From Lentzea californiensis (lineage in GTDB: Bacteria > Actinomycetota > Actinomycetes > Mycobacteriales > Pseudonocardiaceae): 64,000 bases of DNA. Shown here piece after piece: positions 32,863 through 41,726 of the stretch. Position 1 is the stretch's first letter, and each line of letters begins with the position of its first letter. A program made the position numbers and the translations under genes. The notes beneath the pieces are model-generated. The model was not told the origin of the DNA and made no database searches. It saw only the letters and a list, made by a program, of their open reading frames with translations. Location: contig NZ_JANBBE010000002.1 in assembly GCF_024648825.1 (NCBI RefSeq), forward strand, positions 62,001 through 126,000, in the 5' to 3' direction.

Positions 32863-33494
32863 GCTGCCAGCACACCGTCGACGTCGGCGCCTACCTCTTC
32901 GGCTCGCTCGACCTCTCCGAACGTGCCGCGTTCGAACGCCACCTCGGCGACTGCGACTGCTGTCAGGCCGAGATGCTGCGGCTGGCCCCGCTGCCGGGGC
33001 TGCTCGGCCGCCTGACCCTGGAGGACGTCGAGAACCTCGACGAGATCCCCGCCTGTCCGCCCGAGCCGAAGCACGACCAGCGCCGCGTGCTGATCGTCTG
33101 CGCGGCCGTGCTGGTCCTGCTCGCACTGGCCGGGGGCAGTTTCTTCCTGTGGCAGACGCCGTCGCGGCCCACCGCGGCTCCGCCCACTTCGAGCCAGCCG
33201 CCCACGCCGACCTGGGCCGCCAGGGACGCGGCCAGCGGGGTGAACGGCGAGGTCTCGATGGTCTCGAAGACCTGGGGCACCGAGATGTGGTTCAAGCTCG
33301 GCGCGGTCAAGCCGGGTGGGCGGTGCAAGGTCATCGTGTTCGACCGCAAGGGGCAGCGCGAGGTCGGCGGCTGGTGGGGTTCCGATCACGCGCCTGACGA
33401 GCGGATTCCCGGTTCCACGTCGTTCCGCGTCGACCAGATCGAACGCATGGAGGTGTCCGACGAGAGCGGGCTGCTGGTCACTCTCCGTCCATAG
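32859..33494 (+). CDS. zinc-finger anti-sigma factor (RslA-like membrane protein)
   Basis: The 211-residue protein begins with a zinc-binding anti-sigma (ZAS) domain: CQHTVDVGAYLFGSLDLSE and HLGDCDCC, giving the H-x3-C-x2-C ligand set. One membrane helix follows (VLIVCAAVLVLLALAGGSFF, about residues 75-95), then an external domain of about 115 residues. It should hold the sigma factor until oxidation or zinc loss releases it. The external domain has the form seen in RslA-like proteins, but its signal is unknown. Coupled to the sigma gene by GTGA. Confidence 0.9.
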   Translation: MSCQHTVDVGAYLFGSLDLSERAAFERHLGDCDCCQAEMLRLAPLPGLLGRLTLEDVENLDEIPACPPEPKHDQRRVLIVCAAVLVLLALAGGSFFLWQTPSRPTAAPPTSSQPPTPTWAARDAASGVNGEVSMVSKTWGTEMWFKLGAVKPGGRCKVIVFDRKGQREVGGWWGSDHAPDERIPGSTSFRVDQIERMEVSDESGLLVTLRP

Positions 33495-33554
33495 ACGCGC
33501 AGGTCAACCCACGCCTCCCGCAGCACGCGCAAGCGCTTGGGTAGTCTGCCCCGC

Positions 33555-36500
33555 GTGCATCTCAAGAGCCTGACGCTGAAGGGCTTCAAGTCCTTCGCCT
33601 CGGCTACCACGCTGCGCTTCGAGCCAGGCATCACCTGTGTGGTCGGCCCCAACGGGTCCGGCAAGTCCAACGTGCTCGACGCGCTGCGCTGGGTGATGGG
33701 CACGCAGGGCGCCAAGGACCTGCGCGGCGGCAAGATGGAGGACGTCATCTTCGCCGGCACGTCCGGCCGCGCGCCGCTGGGCCGCGCCGAGGTGACGCTG
33801 ACGATCGACAACGCCGACGGCATGCTGCCGATCGAGTACACCGAGGTGTCGATCACCCGCCGCATGTTCCGCGAGGGCGCCACCGAGTACGAGATCAACG
33901 GCAACTCGTGCCGCCTGATGGACATCCAGGAGTTGCTTTCGGACTCCGGCATCGGCCGCGAGATGCACGTGATCGTCGGTCAGGGCCAGCTCGCCGCGAT
34001 CCTCGAGTCCAAACCGGAGGAACGGCGCGCGTTCATCGAAGAGGCCGCCGGCGTCCTGAAGCACCGCAAGCGCAAGGAAAAGGCGCTGCGCAAGCTGGAG
34101 GCGATGCAGGCGAACCTGACGCGCCTCACCGACCTCACCGCCGAACTGCGCCGCCAGCTCAAGCCGCTGGGCAAGCAGGCCGAGATCGCCCGCCGCGCGC
34201 AGGTCGTCCAGTCCGAGCTGCGGGACAGCAAGCTCCGCCTGCTCGCCGACGACCTGGTGACGCAGCGCGAGACCATCGCGCAGGAGGAGCACGACGAGGC
34301 GAAGGCCCGCGTGCGCCGCGCCGAGGTCGAGAAGTCGTTGCAGGCCGCGCAGTACCAGCAGAACGAGCTGGAGGAGCGGGTCGCTGCCGACTCGCCGAAG
34401 CTGCAGGCCGCACAGGACACCTGGTACCGGTTGTCCGCTTTGGAGGAACGCCTCCGCGGCACGGTCAGGCTCGCCGCCGAACGCGCCCGCCACCTGTCCG
34501 CCGACGTGGACGCGCCGTCGCGCGGACGTGACCCGGACGACCTCGACCGCGAGGCCGAGGAGACCGCCGAGATGGAGCTGGAGCTCCAGGAAGGCGTGAC
34601 CGAGGCCCGCATCGCGCTGGCCGAGGCCGTGGAGACGCGCGCTGAACTGGAACGCATGGTCTCGCAGGCGGAGAAGGCGCACATCGCCGCCGTCCGCGCG
34701 ATCGCCGACCGCCGGGAGGGCCTCGCCCGCCTGTCCGGTCAGGTGGAAGCGTTGCGCAGCAAGACGAACGCGACCGCGGAGGAGATCGAACGTCTCTCCG
34801 TCACGCTGTCCGAGGCGTCCGAACGTGCCGAGTACGCGTCGATGGAGCTGGCCGAGGCCCGCGAGATCACCGGCACCGAGGACGAGGACGACCACGGCCT
34901 CGACGAACGCCACCACCAGGCCGTGCAGTCCCACGACGCGGCACGGCAGCGCGTCGAGGAACTGGTCAAGGCCGAACGCACCGCGGAACGCGACATCGCG
35001 TCGTGGCGCGCTCGTGTCGACGCTCTCTCGCTCGGCCTGACGCGCAAGGACGGCGCCGGCGCGCTGCTCGCGTCGGACGTGCCGGGCCTGCTGGGTTCCG
35101 TCGCCGCGTTGCTGACCGTCGAACCCGGCTACGAGGTCGCGCTGGCCGCCGCGCTCGGCCCGATCGCCGACGCCGTCGCGGTGTCGTCCGGTGACGGCGC
35201 GCTCGCGGCCCTGAAGCTGTTGAAGGAGAAGGACGGCGGCCGCGCGGGCGTGCTGATCGGCTCCCACGGGTCCGCGGCGGACACCTCGCAGTGGGGCTAC
35301 CTGCCACACGGTGCGCGGTGGGCCATCGACGTCGTGCACGCGCCGGAGGCGTTGCGCCCGGCGCTGGCCCGCGCGCTCGACCGCCTTGCCGTGGTGGGAG
35401 ATCTGGACACCGCGGCCGGGTTCAACGGCCGCGCGGTCACCCGTGAGGGCGACCTCTTCGGCACGGACTGGGCGGTCGGCGGCTCGGGTGCCCAGGGCCA
35501 GAGCGTCATCGAGGTGCAGGCCGCCGTCGACGAGGCGCAGGAGCAGCTCGCGACCGCGGAACGGGCGCTGGAGCACGCTTCGGCCGCGCTGGAAGGCGCT
35601 CGTGCCGAGCAGCAGGCCCGCCGCAAGGTGCTCGACGCGGTCAAGGAGGCCATGCAGGAGGCCAAGGTCCGGCAGGCCCGCTCCGGCGAGCGGCTGAACC
35701 GGATGGCCACGGCCGTGCGGTCCGCGGAGGCCGAGGTCAACCGCATCTCCGAGGCGCGCGCCAAGGTCGAGCGGTCGCGCGAGGAAGCCCTGATGAAGCT
35801 GGGCGAGCTCGAAGAGCGGCTGCTGATGGCCGAGGAGGAGCAGACCCTCGACGACGAGCCGGACACCGACCAGCGCGACGCGCTGGCCGCTGAGCTGGCT
35901 CAGGCGCGTCAGAGCGAGATGGACGCACGTCTGGTGCAGCGCACCGCGGAAGAGCGCGCACGTGCGCTGCAGGGCAAGGCAGAGGGCCTGCGTCGTGCCG
36001 CACGCGCTGAGCGCGAGGCCCGCGAACGCCACGCCCGCGCCACCCAGCACCGCGCCCGTGGTGCCGTTGTCGCGAAGGCCGTCGTCCGCGGTGGCGAGCA
36101 GGCGCTGGAACGCATCGAGGTCTCGCTGTCCCGTGCCGCCCGCGAGCGCGACCAGGCCCAGGAACGCCGTGCGCAGCACGAACTCCTGCTGACGCAGGTG
36201 CGCGGCCTGGTGCGGGAGATGTCCGGTGAGCTGGAAAAGCTCGTTGACGCCGTGCACCGCGACGAGGTCATGCGTGCCGAGCAGCGCATGCGCATCGAGC
36301 AGCTGGAAACCAAGATCGCCGAGGACTTCGGCATCGGCCTGGAAGACCTGACCAACGAGTACGGCCCCGACGTCATGGTGCCCGCCTCGGCCGCCGAGAT
36401 GGCGGAGTACCAGGCCGCCAAGGAACGCGGCGAGCAGGTCTCCGAGCCGCAGCCGATGCCGTACGACCGCGACACCCAGATGCGCCGCGCCAAGCGTGCC

Positions 36501-37253
36501 GAGCGCGACATGTCGTTGCTGGGCAAGGTGAACCCGCTCGCGCTGGAGGAGTTCGCCGCGCTGGAGGAGCGCTACAAGTTCCTCTCCACGCAGCTCGAGG
36601 ACATCAAGGACACCCGCCGCGACCTGCTCACGGTCGTGAAGGAGGTCGACGACAAGATCCTCGAGGTCTTCACGCTGGCCTACGAGGACGTGGCGCGCGA
36701 GTTCGAGATCGTCTTCAAGGTCCTGTTCCCCGGCGGCGAGGGCCGCCTGGTGCTGACCGAGCCCGGCGACATGCTGACGACCGGCATCGAGCTGGAGGCC
36801 CGCCCGCCCGGCAAGAAGGTCAAGCGCCTGTCGCTGCTCTCCGGTGGCGAGAAGTCGCTGGCAGCGGTCGCGATGCTGGTCGCGATCTTCCGCGCCCGCC
36901 CCTCACCGTTCTACGTGATGGACGAGGTCGAGGCCGCGCTGGACGACACGAACCTGCACCGGCTGATCAGCCTGTTCGAGCAGCTGCGGGAGAAGTCGCA
37001 GCTGCTGATCATCACCCACCAGAAGCCGACCATGGAGATCGCGGACGCCCTGTACGGCGTCTCGATGCGCGGTGACGGCATCTCACAGGTGATCTCGCAG
37101 CGGCTGCGCACGACCGGCGACGAGCCCGCGCGTGCGGCGGCGCCGGCGAAGGCCGTGGTGTCAGCTGAGCCTGTGAAGGCCGCTGAGCCGGTGGAGTCCG
37201 CTGAGGCCGCGGAACCCCCGCCCGAACCGGCGGAGGCGCAGGCAGAGGCCTGA
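33555..37253 (+). CDS. smc: chromosome segregation protein SMC
   Basis: SMC is the ATPase of the bacterial condensin complex that loads at the origin and compacts chromosomes. The 1232-residue protein has the Walker A GPNGSGKS at 31-38, two long coiled coils, the hinge domain (about 500-650; GLLGSVAALLTVEPGYEVALA), and the C-terminal signature LSLLSGGEKSLAAVAM (about 1095) with Walker B FYVMDEVEAALDD. The last 50 residues are an Ala/Glu/Pro-rich tail. TAGTCT (33542-33547) lies seven bases before the GTG, without a Shine-Dalgarno sequence. Its ScpA and ScpB partners are not in this window. Confidence 0.98.
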   Translation: MHLKSLTLKGFKSFASATTLRFEPGITCVVGPNGSGKSNVLDALRWVMGTQGAKDLRGGKMEDVIFAGTSGRAPLGRAEVTLTIDNADGMLPIEYTEVSITRRMFREGATEYEINGNSCRLMDIQELLSDSGIGREMHVIVGQGQLAAILESKPEERRAFIEEAAGVLKHRKRKEKALRKLEAMQANLTRLTDLTAELRRQLKPLGKQAEIARRAQVVQSELRDSKLRLLADDLVTQRETIAQEEHDEAKARVRRAEVEKSLQAAQYQQNELEERVAADSPKLQAAQDTWYRLSALEERLRGTVRLAAERARHLSADVDAPSRGRDPDDLDREAEETAEMELELQEGVTEARIALAEAVETRAELERMVSQAEKAHIAAVRAIADRREGLARLSGQVEALRSKTNATAEEIERLSVTLSEASERAEYASMELAEAREITGTEDEDDHGLDERHHQAVQSHDAARQRVEELVKAERTAERDIASWRARVDALSLGLTRKDGAGALLASDVPGLLGSVAALLTVEPGYEVALAAALGPIADAVAVSSGDGALAALKLLKEKDGGRAGVLIGSHGSAADTSQWGYLPHGARWAIDVVHAPEALRPALARALDRLAVVGDLDTAAGFNGRAVTREGDLFGTDWAVGGSGAQGQSVIEVQAAVDEAQEQLATAERALEHASAALEGARAEQQARRKVLDAVKEAMQEAKVRQARSGERLNRMATAVRSAEAEVNRISEARAKVERSREEALMKLGELEERLLMAEEEQTLDDEPDTDQRDALAAELAQARQSEMDARLVQRTAEERARALQGKAEGLRRAARAEREARERHARATQHRARGAVVAKAVVRGGEQALERIEVSLSRAARERDQAQERRAQHELLLTQVRGLVREMSGELEKLVDAVHRDEVMRAEQRMRIEQLETKIAEDFGIGLEDLTNEYGPDVMVPASAAEMAEYQAAKERGEQVSEPQPMPYDRDTQMRRAKRAERDMSLLGKVNPLALEEFAALEERYKFLSTQLEDIKDTRRDLLTVVKEVDDKILEVFTLAYEDVAREFEIVFKVLFPGGEGRLVLTEPGDMLTTGIELEARPPGKKVKRLSLLSGGEKSLAAVAMLVAIFRARPSPFYVMDEVEAALDDTNLHRLISLFEQLREKSQLLIITHQKPTMEIADALYGVSMRGDGISQVISQRLRTTGDEPARAAAPAKAVVSAEPVKAAEPVESAEAAEPPPEPAEAQAEA

Positions 37254-37310
37254 GAGGGCGGCCGGAGCGGTGCCTGGGGGGCTTGAACCAGCCCCGGCCG
37301 CGGCCTCTGC
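37242..37310 (+). terminator. terminator-like structure overlapping the smc stop
   Basis: GCAGAGGCC (37242-37250) pairs with GGCCTCTGC (37302-37310), and inside it CGGCCGG (37259-37265) pairs with CCGGCCG (37294-37300). An alternative inner stem is GGGGCT-TGAACC-AGCCCC (37278-37295). The smc stop codon lies between the two left segments. Confidence 0.6.
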
Positions 37311-37311
37311 G

Positions 37312-37387
37312 CGGGCTGCGCCAGCGCGGTGACCTTCCTCTGGGGTCAGAGGCAGGTCCCCCGTCGACACCGTGCGGACGCAGCCCG
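37312..37387. other. 76-base fully nested stem structure, possible small RNA
   Basis: Four nested helices are visible: CGGGCTGCG (37312-37320) with CGCAGCCCG (37379-37387); GCGCGGT (37324-37330) with ACCGTGC (37369-37375), one G-T pair; GACC (37331-37334) with GGTC (37355-37358); and CCTCTG (37337-37342) with CAGAGG (37347-37352) closed by GGGT. It is separate from the smc terminator. I do not recognise an RNA family. It could instead be a terminator for the acyltransferase on the other strand. Confidence 0.45.
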
Positions 37388-37533
37388 GCGCCTGAAGGGG
37401 TGAGATCCCCCGGTTCCACCTCACCACTCCAGGTGCGCACCGCGACTCTGCCCGACGAACCTTGTGGAAACCTTGTATCGCCAGGTCAGGCACTCATCGC
37501 GGCAGTGTTCGCCCGAGTCCTCGCAGCAGGTGT

Positions 37534-38247
37534 TCAGGCGCCGCGGGAGTCCAGCCTGGCGGCCTGTTCCGGAGTGGGCGCGGTGCCGCCGAGGTGCGCC
37601 GGCGTCCACCAGGTGCCGGGCTCGTTCGGGTAGGAGGCCTGCGCGGTGTCCAGCAGGTCCTGCATCCGCTTGCGCAGCACGTCGTCACCGGAGTCGCCGG
37701 GGGAGGGCTCGAACGGCTCGCCGATGAGGATGGTGACCGGCACGTGCCGCTGGGTCAGGTCCTTGGGGCGGCCCTTGGTCCACAGGCGCTGGGTGCCCCA
37801 CAACGCCATGGGGATGATCGGAACGCCGGCTTCGTGAGCCAGGCGGTTCGCGCCGGACTTGATGTCCTTGACCGTGAATGAACGGCTGATCGTGGCCTCG
37901 GGGAAGATCCCGACGACCTCGCCGGTGCGGAGCGCGGACAGGGCCTGCTGGTAGGAGGCCTGGCCCGCGCTCCGGTCGACGGGGATGTGGTGCATGCCGC
38001 GCATGAGCGGGCCTGCGATCTTGTTGGCGAAGATCTCGTGCTTCGCCATGAACCGCGTGAGGCGCCCCGAGGGATGCGCGCCATAGCCCGCGAAGATGAA
38101 GTCGAGGTAGCTGACGTGGTTCGACGCCAGCACCGCCCCACCCGTGCGAGGAACGTGGTGCGCCCCCTCCACGGTGAGCCGCAGGTCGAGCACCTTGAAC
38201 ATGAGCTTCGCTGCGGCGATCACCGGGGGATATACGCGATCCGACAT
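37534..38247 (-). CDS. 1-acyl-sn-glycerol-3-phosphate acyltransferase (PlsC-like)
   Basis: The 237-residue protein belongs to the PlsC superfamily, which transfers acyl chains to lysophosphatidic acid or other acceptors at the membrane. It shows motif I NHVSYLD (His44, Asp49 of the HX4D box), the FMAKHEIFANK region, motif III VGIFPEATISRSF (in place of the usual EGT), and IIPMALWG. An N-terminal helix may bind the membrane. TACCGT lies eight bases before the ATG. Exact acceptor unknown. Confidence 0.87.
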   Translation of the reverse strand: MSDRVYPPVIAAAKLMFKVLDLRLTVEGAHHVPRTGGAVLASNHVSYLDFIFAGYGAHPSGRLTRFMAKHEIFANKIAGPLMRGMHHIPVDRSAGQASYQQALSALRTGEVVGIFPEATISRSFTVKDIKSGANRLAHEAGVPIIPMALWGTQRLWTKGRPKDLTQRHVPVTILIGEPFEPSPGDSGDDVLRKRMQDLLDTAQASYPNEPGTWWTPAHLGGTAPTPEQAARLDSRGA

Positions 38248-38271
38248 ACTTCCGAACGGTAGCCGTAAGGA

Positions 38272-38742
38272 CTACTGACCGGTAGCGGCCCCTTCGTGTT
38301 CTCGCATGATCTTTGGCACGCCCGCCAGATCCTCGTCGTTGCACAGCAGCTTGAGGTCGTAGTACGGGTTGCCGTGGGTGTCGTCGTAGTCGAGATGGAC
38401 TGCGATCACGTCCACGGGCTCGCCCAGCCAGTCCTGGGTCTGCCGCAACCAGGCGGCAGCGCGTTCCAGAGCTGACGGAAGATCATCGTCTCGGAATTCG
38501 ACCGGCCGATACGGAACACCCTGGACACCGTCCCGGTTGTTCGGCGGCAAGGGCAGGTCGACGGCCACCCCGGATTCGTTGAGATCGAGTTGGATCGTTT
38601 CCTCACTCACTGTAGAAGAGTCCCCCACCCTCACCTGCCCTGCAAGCCCGAATCTGGGTGTTGCGGCTGTGACGTGGGTGTTCGTAACACGGCATACCAG
38701 CGCCGCGGTGCCCGCCGGTGTGAGTGATGTCTCGTGCTTCAT
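38272..38742 (-). CDS. hypothetical protein coupled to a TPR gene
   Basis: This 156-residue protein has no motif I recognise. The C-terminal half is acidic and tyrosine-rich (LDYDDTHGNPYYDLKLL), suggesting a compact cytosolic fold; cysteines are few and there is no signal peptide. Its ATG overlaps the stop of the upstream TPR gene (ATGA), which supports this start. A GTG at 38610 would give a 112-residue form that begins SEETIQLDLNESG. Coding is supported by the operon layout. Confidence 0.6.
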   Translation of the reverse strand: MKHETSLTPAGTAALVCRVTNTHVTAATPRFGLAGQVRVGDSSTVSEETIQLDLNESGVAVDLPLPPNNRDGVQGVPYRPVEFRDDDLPSALERAAAWLRQTQDWLGEPVDVIAVHLDYDDTHGNPYYDLKLLCNDEDLAGVPKIMREHEGAATGQ

Positions 38743-39188
38743 GTGGCGCGCCTCAAGAACGCGATGTCGCGCTTGACCTTCGTGATCCGGTCGTGCGTAG
38801 GCATGAGCACCCGCGACAGTGCCGTCAGCAGCTGCTCCAGGTCCTCGGCCGCTCCGGCGGCGTCACCGGCCGAATAGCGCAGGCTGGCGAGCAGCCGCCT
38901 GGTCTCCAGGACGTCGTCGTGCTCGGGACCCAGCACCCGGACCTGGTCTCGCAGCAGCGGCTCGCAGACCTCGACGGCCTTGCCGAACTGCTTCGACGTG
39001 CCCAGGACCCGTGCCAGGTTCATCCGGACGGCGAGGGTCCGGGGGTCGTCCGCACCCGCCGTGCGCGTGTAGTCCCGCGCGAGCGCCCTGAACTCGGCGG
39101 CCGCGCCCCTGAAGTCACCCGCGTGGGCTCTGGCCTGCGCCTGAGCACCTCTGGCGGTCAGCTCTTCGAGTTCTCCGACGGACGACAT
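38739..39188 (-). CDS. tetratricopeptide-repeat protein
   Basis: The 149-residue protein contains about three TPR-like helical hairpins (ARAHAGDFRGAAAEFRALAR, DDPRTLAVRMNLARVLG and DVLETRRLLASLRYSAGDAAG), the sort found at the C terminus of many actinobacterial signalling proteins. Here they stand alone. TAAAAT lies seven bases before the ATG, which suggests a leaderless transcript; another ATG three codons earlier overlaps that hexamer. Coupled to the following hypothetical gene. Protein-protein interaction is the probable role. Confidence 0.75.
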   Translation of the reverse strand: MSSVGELEELTARGAQAQARAHAGDFRGAAAEFRALARDYTRTAGADDPRTLAVRMNLARVLGTSKQFGKAVEVCEPLLRDQVRVLGPEHDDVLETRRLLASLRYSAGDAAGAAEDLEQLLTALSRVLMPTHDRITKVKRDIAFLRRAT

Positions 39189-39278
39189 CCGCGCCATTTT
39201 ACAGAGCAACGCGTTCGTGACCTGGGACCGCCGAAAACTCCCTCGCTTCGAACGGCCGTGCGAGTGACCATTCCTCCT

Positions 39279-40202
39279 ATGTACGACATCCGTTTCGCCG
39301 AACCTGGCGACCTCGGCGCCACGATGGCGCTGCTCGTCCGGCTCCAGGCCGACAAGGCGCACCACATCGGGTACCTCGGTGAGACAGTCGAAGAGCTCCG
39401 CGCGGAGCTCGGCGAGTTCGAGCCCTCCTGGGCGGACTGCACGGTGGTGGCCGTCGACGCCGACGACAACATCACCGGCATGCTCAGCGTGGAGATCGAT
39501 GCCGAGCTCGGCCGTGCGTGGCTGCACGGACCGTTCGTCGACGTACCGGTCAACCACCCCGCGGGCAGCCGCATCTGGGACCAGACCGCCGACGCGATGT
39601 TCCGCCGCGCCACCGAGCTCCTCACCGGCATCACCGACCTCGAGCTTTACGGGCACACGGCCCACCGGCGGCTGGCGGCGTTCGCCGAACGGCACGCCTT
39701 CAGCGCCGGCAAGGCGAGCGCCATCCACGTCCTCGACAACGGGGACCTGCGCACGTTGCTGCTCAGGGACGCCAAGTGTCCCAGCGACCGTGAGATGCGC
39801 GTCCTCCCGACGGACAAGTTCGTGCACGAGGCCGTCGCGGTCCTGCACGAGCGATGTTTCCCGCACACGTACCTGTCCGGCCAGCAACTCGTCGAGTCCG
39901 ATCCGGCGAAACGCACTGTCGTCGTCGCCATGGACGGCCAGCGCGTGCTCGGCTACGCCGCCGGCAAAGCCCAGCCCGAGGAGTACTACGTCGACTTCGT
40001 GGCCGTCGAGCCCGGGGTCCGCGGGCAGGGCGTCGGCGCCGCCCTCGTCACCGAACTGCTCTGGAAGCTCGCGGCGGACCACGGTGCCCGGCCGCAGGCC
40101 GCCGCGTCGATCTACGCGGGCAACGAGTCGTCGCAGAACATGTTCGCCCGCCTAGGATTCCGCCTTCACATCGAGCTCGTCTCGTACCGGCACACCGCGT
40201 GA
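39279..40202 (+). CDS. tandem-domain GNAT acetyltransferase
   Basis: A 307-residue protein with two GNAT-type halves. The first (1-150) is degenerate in its cofactor loop; the second (about 170-307) has the acetyl-CoA signature VDFVAVEPGVRGQGVGAALVTELLW and the NESSQNMFARLGFRLHIEL end. Two-domain GNATs include MshD (mycothiol synthase), but this protein is not clearly that. The ATG is preceded by TCCTCCT-like bases that do not form a ribosome site. The last 51 bases overlap the 3' end of the opposite symporter gene. Confidence 0.83.
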   Translation: MYDIRFAEPGDLGATMALLVRLQADKAHHIGYLGETVEELRAELGEFEPSWADCTVVAVDADDNITGMLSVEIDAELGRAWLHGPFVDVPVNHPAGSRIWDQTADAMFRRATELLTGITDLELYGHTAHRRLAAFAERHAFSAGKASAIHVLDNGDLRTLLLRDAKCPSDREMRVLPTDKFVHEAVAVLHERCFPHTYLSGQQLVESDPAKRTVVVAMDGQRVLGYAAGKAQPEEYYVDFVAVEPGVRGQGVGAALVTELLWKLAADHGARPQAAASIYAGNESSQNMFARLGFRLHIELVSYRHTA

Positions 40203-41726
40203 GTGGCTGCCCAAATGATGACGCAATGACAGCAACCCACCCACGAGCAGGGTGACCGCCACCCCCAGGGGCGTGTTCCACCAGCCGGTCAGGGACTTCA
40301 GGTCGGCCGTCGCCTTCCCGAAGTAGATCGTCGGCGTGCTGCCGGCGAACTTGACGCCGAGGATCACGAAACCGACGACCAGCACCGTCGACACGAACGC
40401 GATGATCGCGTCCGCCTGCGTGACGCGCTTGAAGACGAGGCCGAGGAGGAAGGCCCCGAGCAGCGCGCCGTAGGTGTAGCCGGCGATGCCGAGCGCCTGC
40501 ACCACGATCGGATCCGCCGTGGTCTTGTTCGAGGAGGCGAACAGGCCCGCGCAGACGATCAGCAGACCCGCCCACGCGAGGGTCCAGAGCCGTCCGTGGC
40601 GCAGGCGTTCGTCGTCGGTCATCGGGGTCTTGCGGATGCGTTCGTAGACGTCGGTGACCGTGCTGGAGGCCAGGGCGCCCAGCGACGACGACAGCGCGGC
40701 GGCGAGGATGCCGGCGATCACGAAGCCGGACAGGCCCGACGGCAGCGAGTTGACGATGAAGTACCCGAAGAGCTCGTCCTTGTTGCCGAGCTTCAGGTCC
40801 TTCACCGGGTCGACGCCGTTGTAGAACGCCCACAGCATCACGCCGATGAACAAGAAGAACGCGAACTGCAGGAACACCACGAAACCGGAGGCGATCAGCG
40901 CCTTCTGCGCGGACTTCACGTCCTTCGTGGACATGAGCCGCTGCACGATCAGCTGGTCCGCGCCGTGCGAGGCCATCGACAGCAGCGCACCGCCGAAGAA
41001 CGCGGCGATGAACGGGTACGCGCCCGTCAGTGGTGACGAGGTGAAGTCGAAGATCTGGAACTTGTTGACGTCGACGGCCTTGGAGAACCAGCCGTCCTGC
41101 AGCTGACCCGACAGCCACCAGATCACCACGGCGCCACCGAGCACGTACCAGAGCATCTGGATGGCGTCGACCCACACGACCGCGCGCACGCCGCCGAAGA
41201 AGCTGTAGAACACCATCGCGATGCCGAGCGCCAGGATGATCGTCCAGTAGTTCGCGTCGATGCCGTACTGGGCGAGCACGAGCTTGATCGGGATGGCCGT
41301 CGCGAAGAGCCGGATGCCGTCCGCGAGCAGGCGGGTGAAGAGGAACGTCACGGACGCCGTGGCGCGCATGCCGTTGCCGTAGCGCTTGCCCAGGAACGCG
41401 TACGCCGTCACGAGGTCACCGGCGATGTAGCGCGGCAGCAGCACGAAGCTGACGATGATGCGGCCGACGATGTAGCCGAGCGCGAGCGTCAGGTACGTCA
41501 TGCCGCCCTGCGCGGGCGTCGCCATGTACGCGATCACCGGCACGCTCAGCACCGTGAGCGTCGACGTCTCCGCGGACACTACCGAGAGGCAGACGACCCA
41601 CCACGAGATGCGTTTCTCGCTGACGAAGTAGTCGGTGGACGACTTCTGCCTGCCGCCGATCCACATGCCGATCAACGGCATGCCGACGAGGAACAGGACG
41701 ATGATCGCGAGGTCTAGTCCGCGCAC
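40152..41726 (-). CDS. sodium:solute symporter family transporter
   Basis: The 524-residue protein has about 13 hydrophobic segments and the sodium:solute symporter (SSF) pattern: GRQKSSTDYFVSEKRISWW, WVDAIQMLWYVLGG, SHGADQLIVQRLMSTKD and IAGILAAALSSSLGALASS. The family imports sugars, sialic acid, proline and others with Na+. The GTG start overlaps the end of anmK by 13 bases, so it is translated with it. That pairing suggests an amino sugar or anhydromuramic acid substrate, which is an inference. Its 3' end overlaps the GNAT gene by 51 bases. Confidence 0.9.
   Translation of the reverse strand: MRGLDLAIIVLFLVGMPLIGMWIGGRQKSSTDYFVSEKRISWWVVCLSVVSAETSTLTVLSVPVIAYMATPAQGGMTYLTLALGYIVGRIIVSFVLLPRYIAGDLVTAYAFLGKRYGNGMRATASVTFLFTRLLADGIRLFATAIPIKLVLAQYGIDANYWTIILALGIAMVFYSFFGGVRAVVWVDAIQMLWYVLGGAVVIWWLSGQLQDGWFSKAVDVNKFQIFDFTSSPLTGAYPFIAAFFGGALLSMASHGADQLIVQRLMSTKDVKSAQKALIASGFVVFLQFAFFLFIGVMLWAFYNGVDPVKDLKLGNKDELFGYFIVNSLPSGLSGFVIAGILAAALSSSLGALASSTVTDVYERIRKTPMTDDERLRHGRLWTLAWAGLLIVCAGLFASSNKTTADPIVVQALGIAGYTYGALLGAFLLGLVFKRVTQADAIIAFVSTVLVVGFVILGVKFAGSTPTIYFGKATADLKSLTGWWNTPLGVAVTLLVGGLLSLRHHLGSHSRGVPVRDELDVKAES

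Noticed and set aside
33504-36257. A 917-codon minus-strand open frame opposite smc
   Set aside because: Same shadow effect; the SMC reading frame is complete with all motifs.
37284-37289. TGAACC, a possible second ECF -35 box
   Set aside because: No CGT follows at 16-18 bases, and the word is the loop of a terminator stem.
37483-37490. AGGTCAGG near the structured gap, as in SRP RNA
   Set aside because: The conserved GGAA loop and the GAGCAGCC segment that must follow in SRP RNA are absent.
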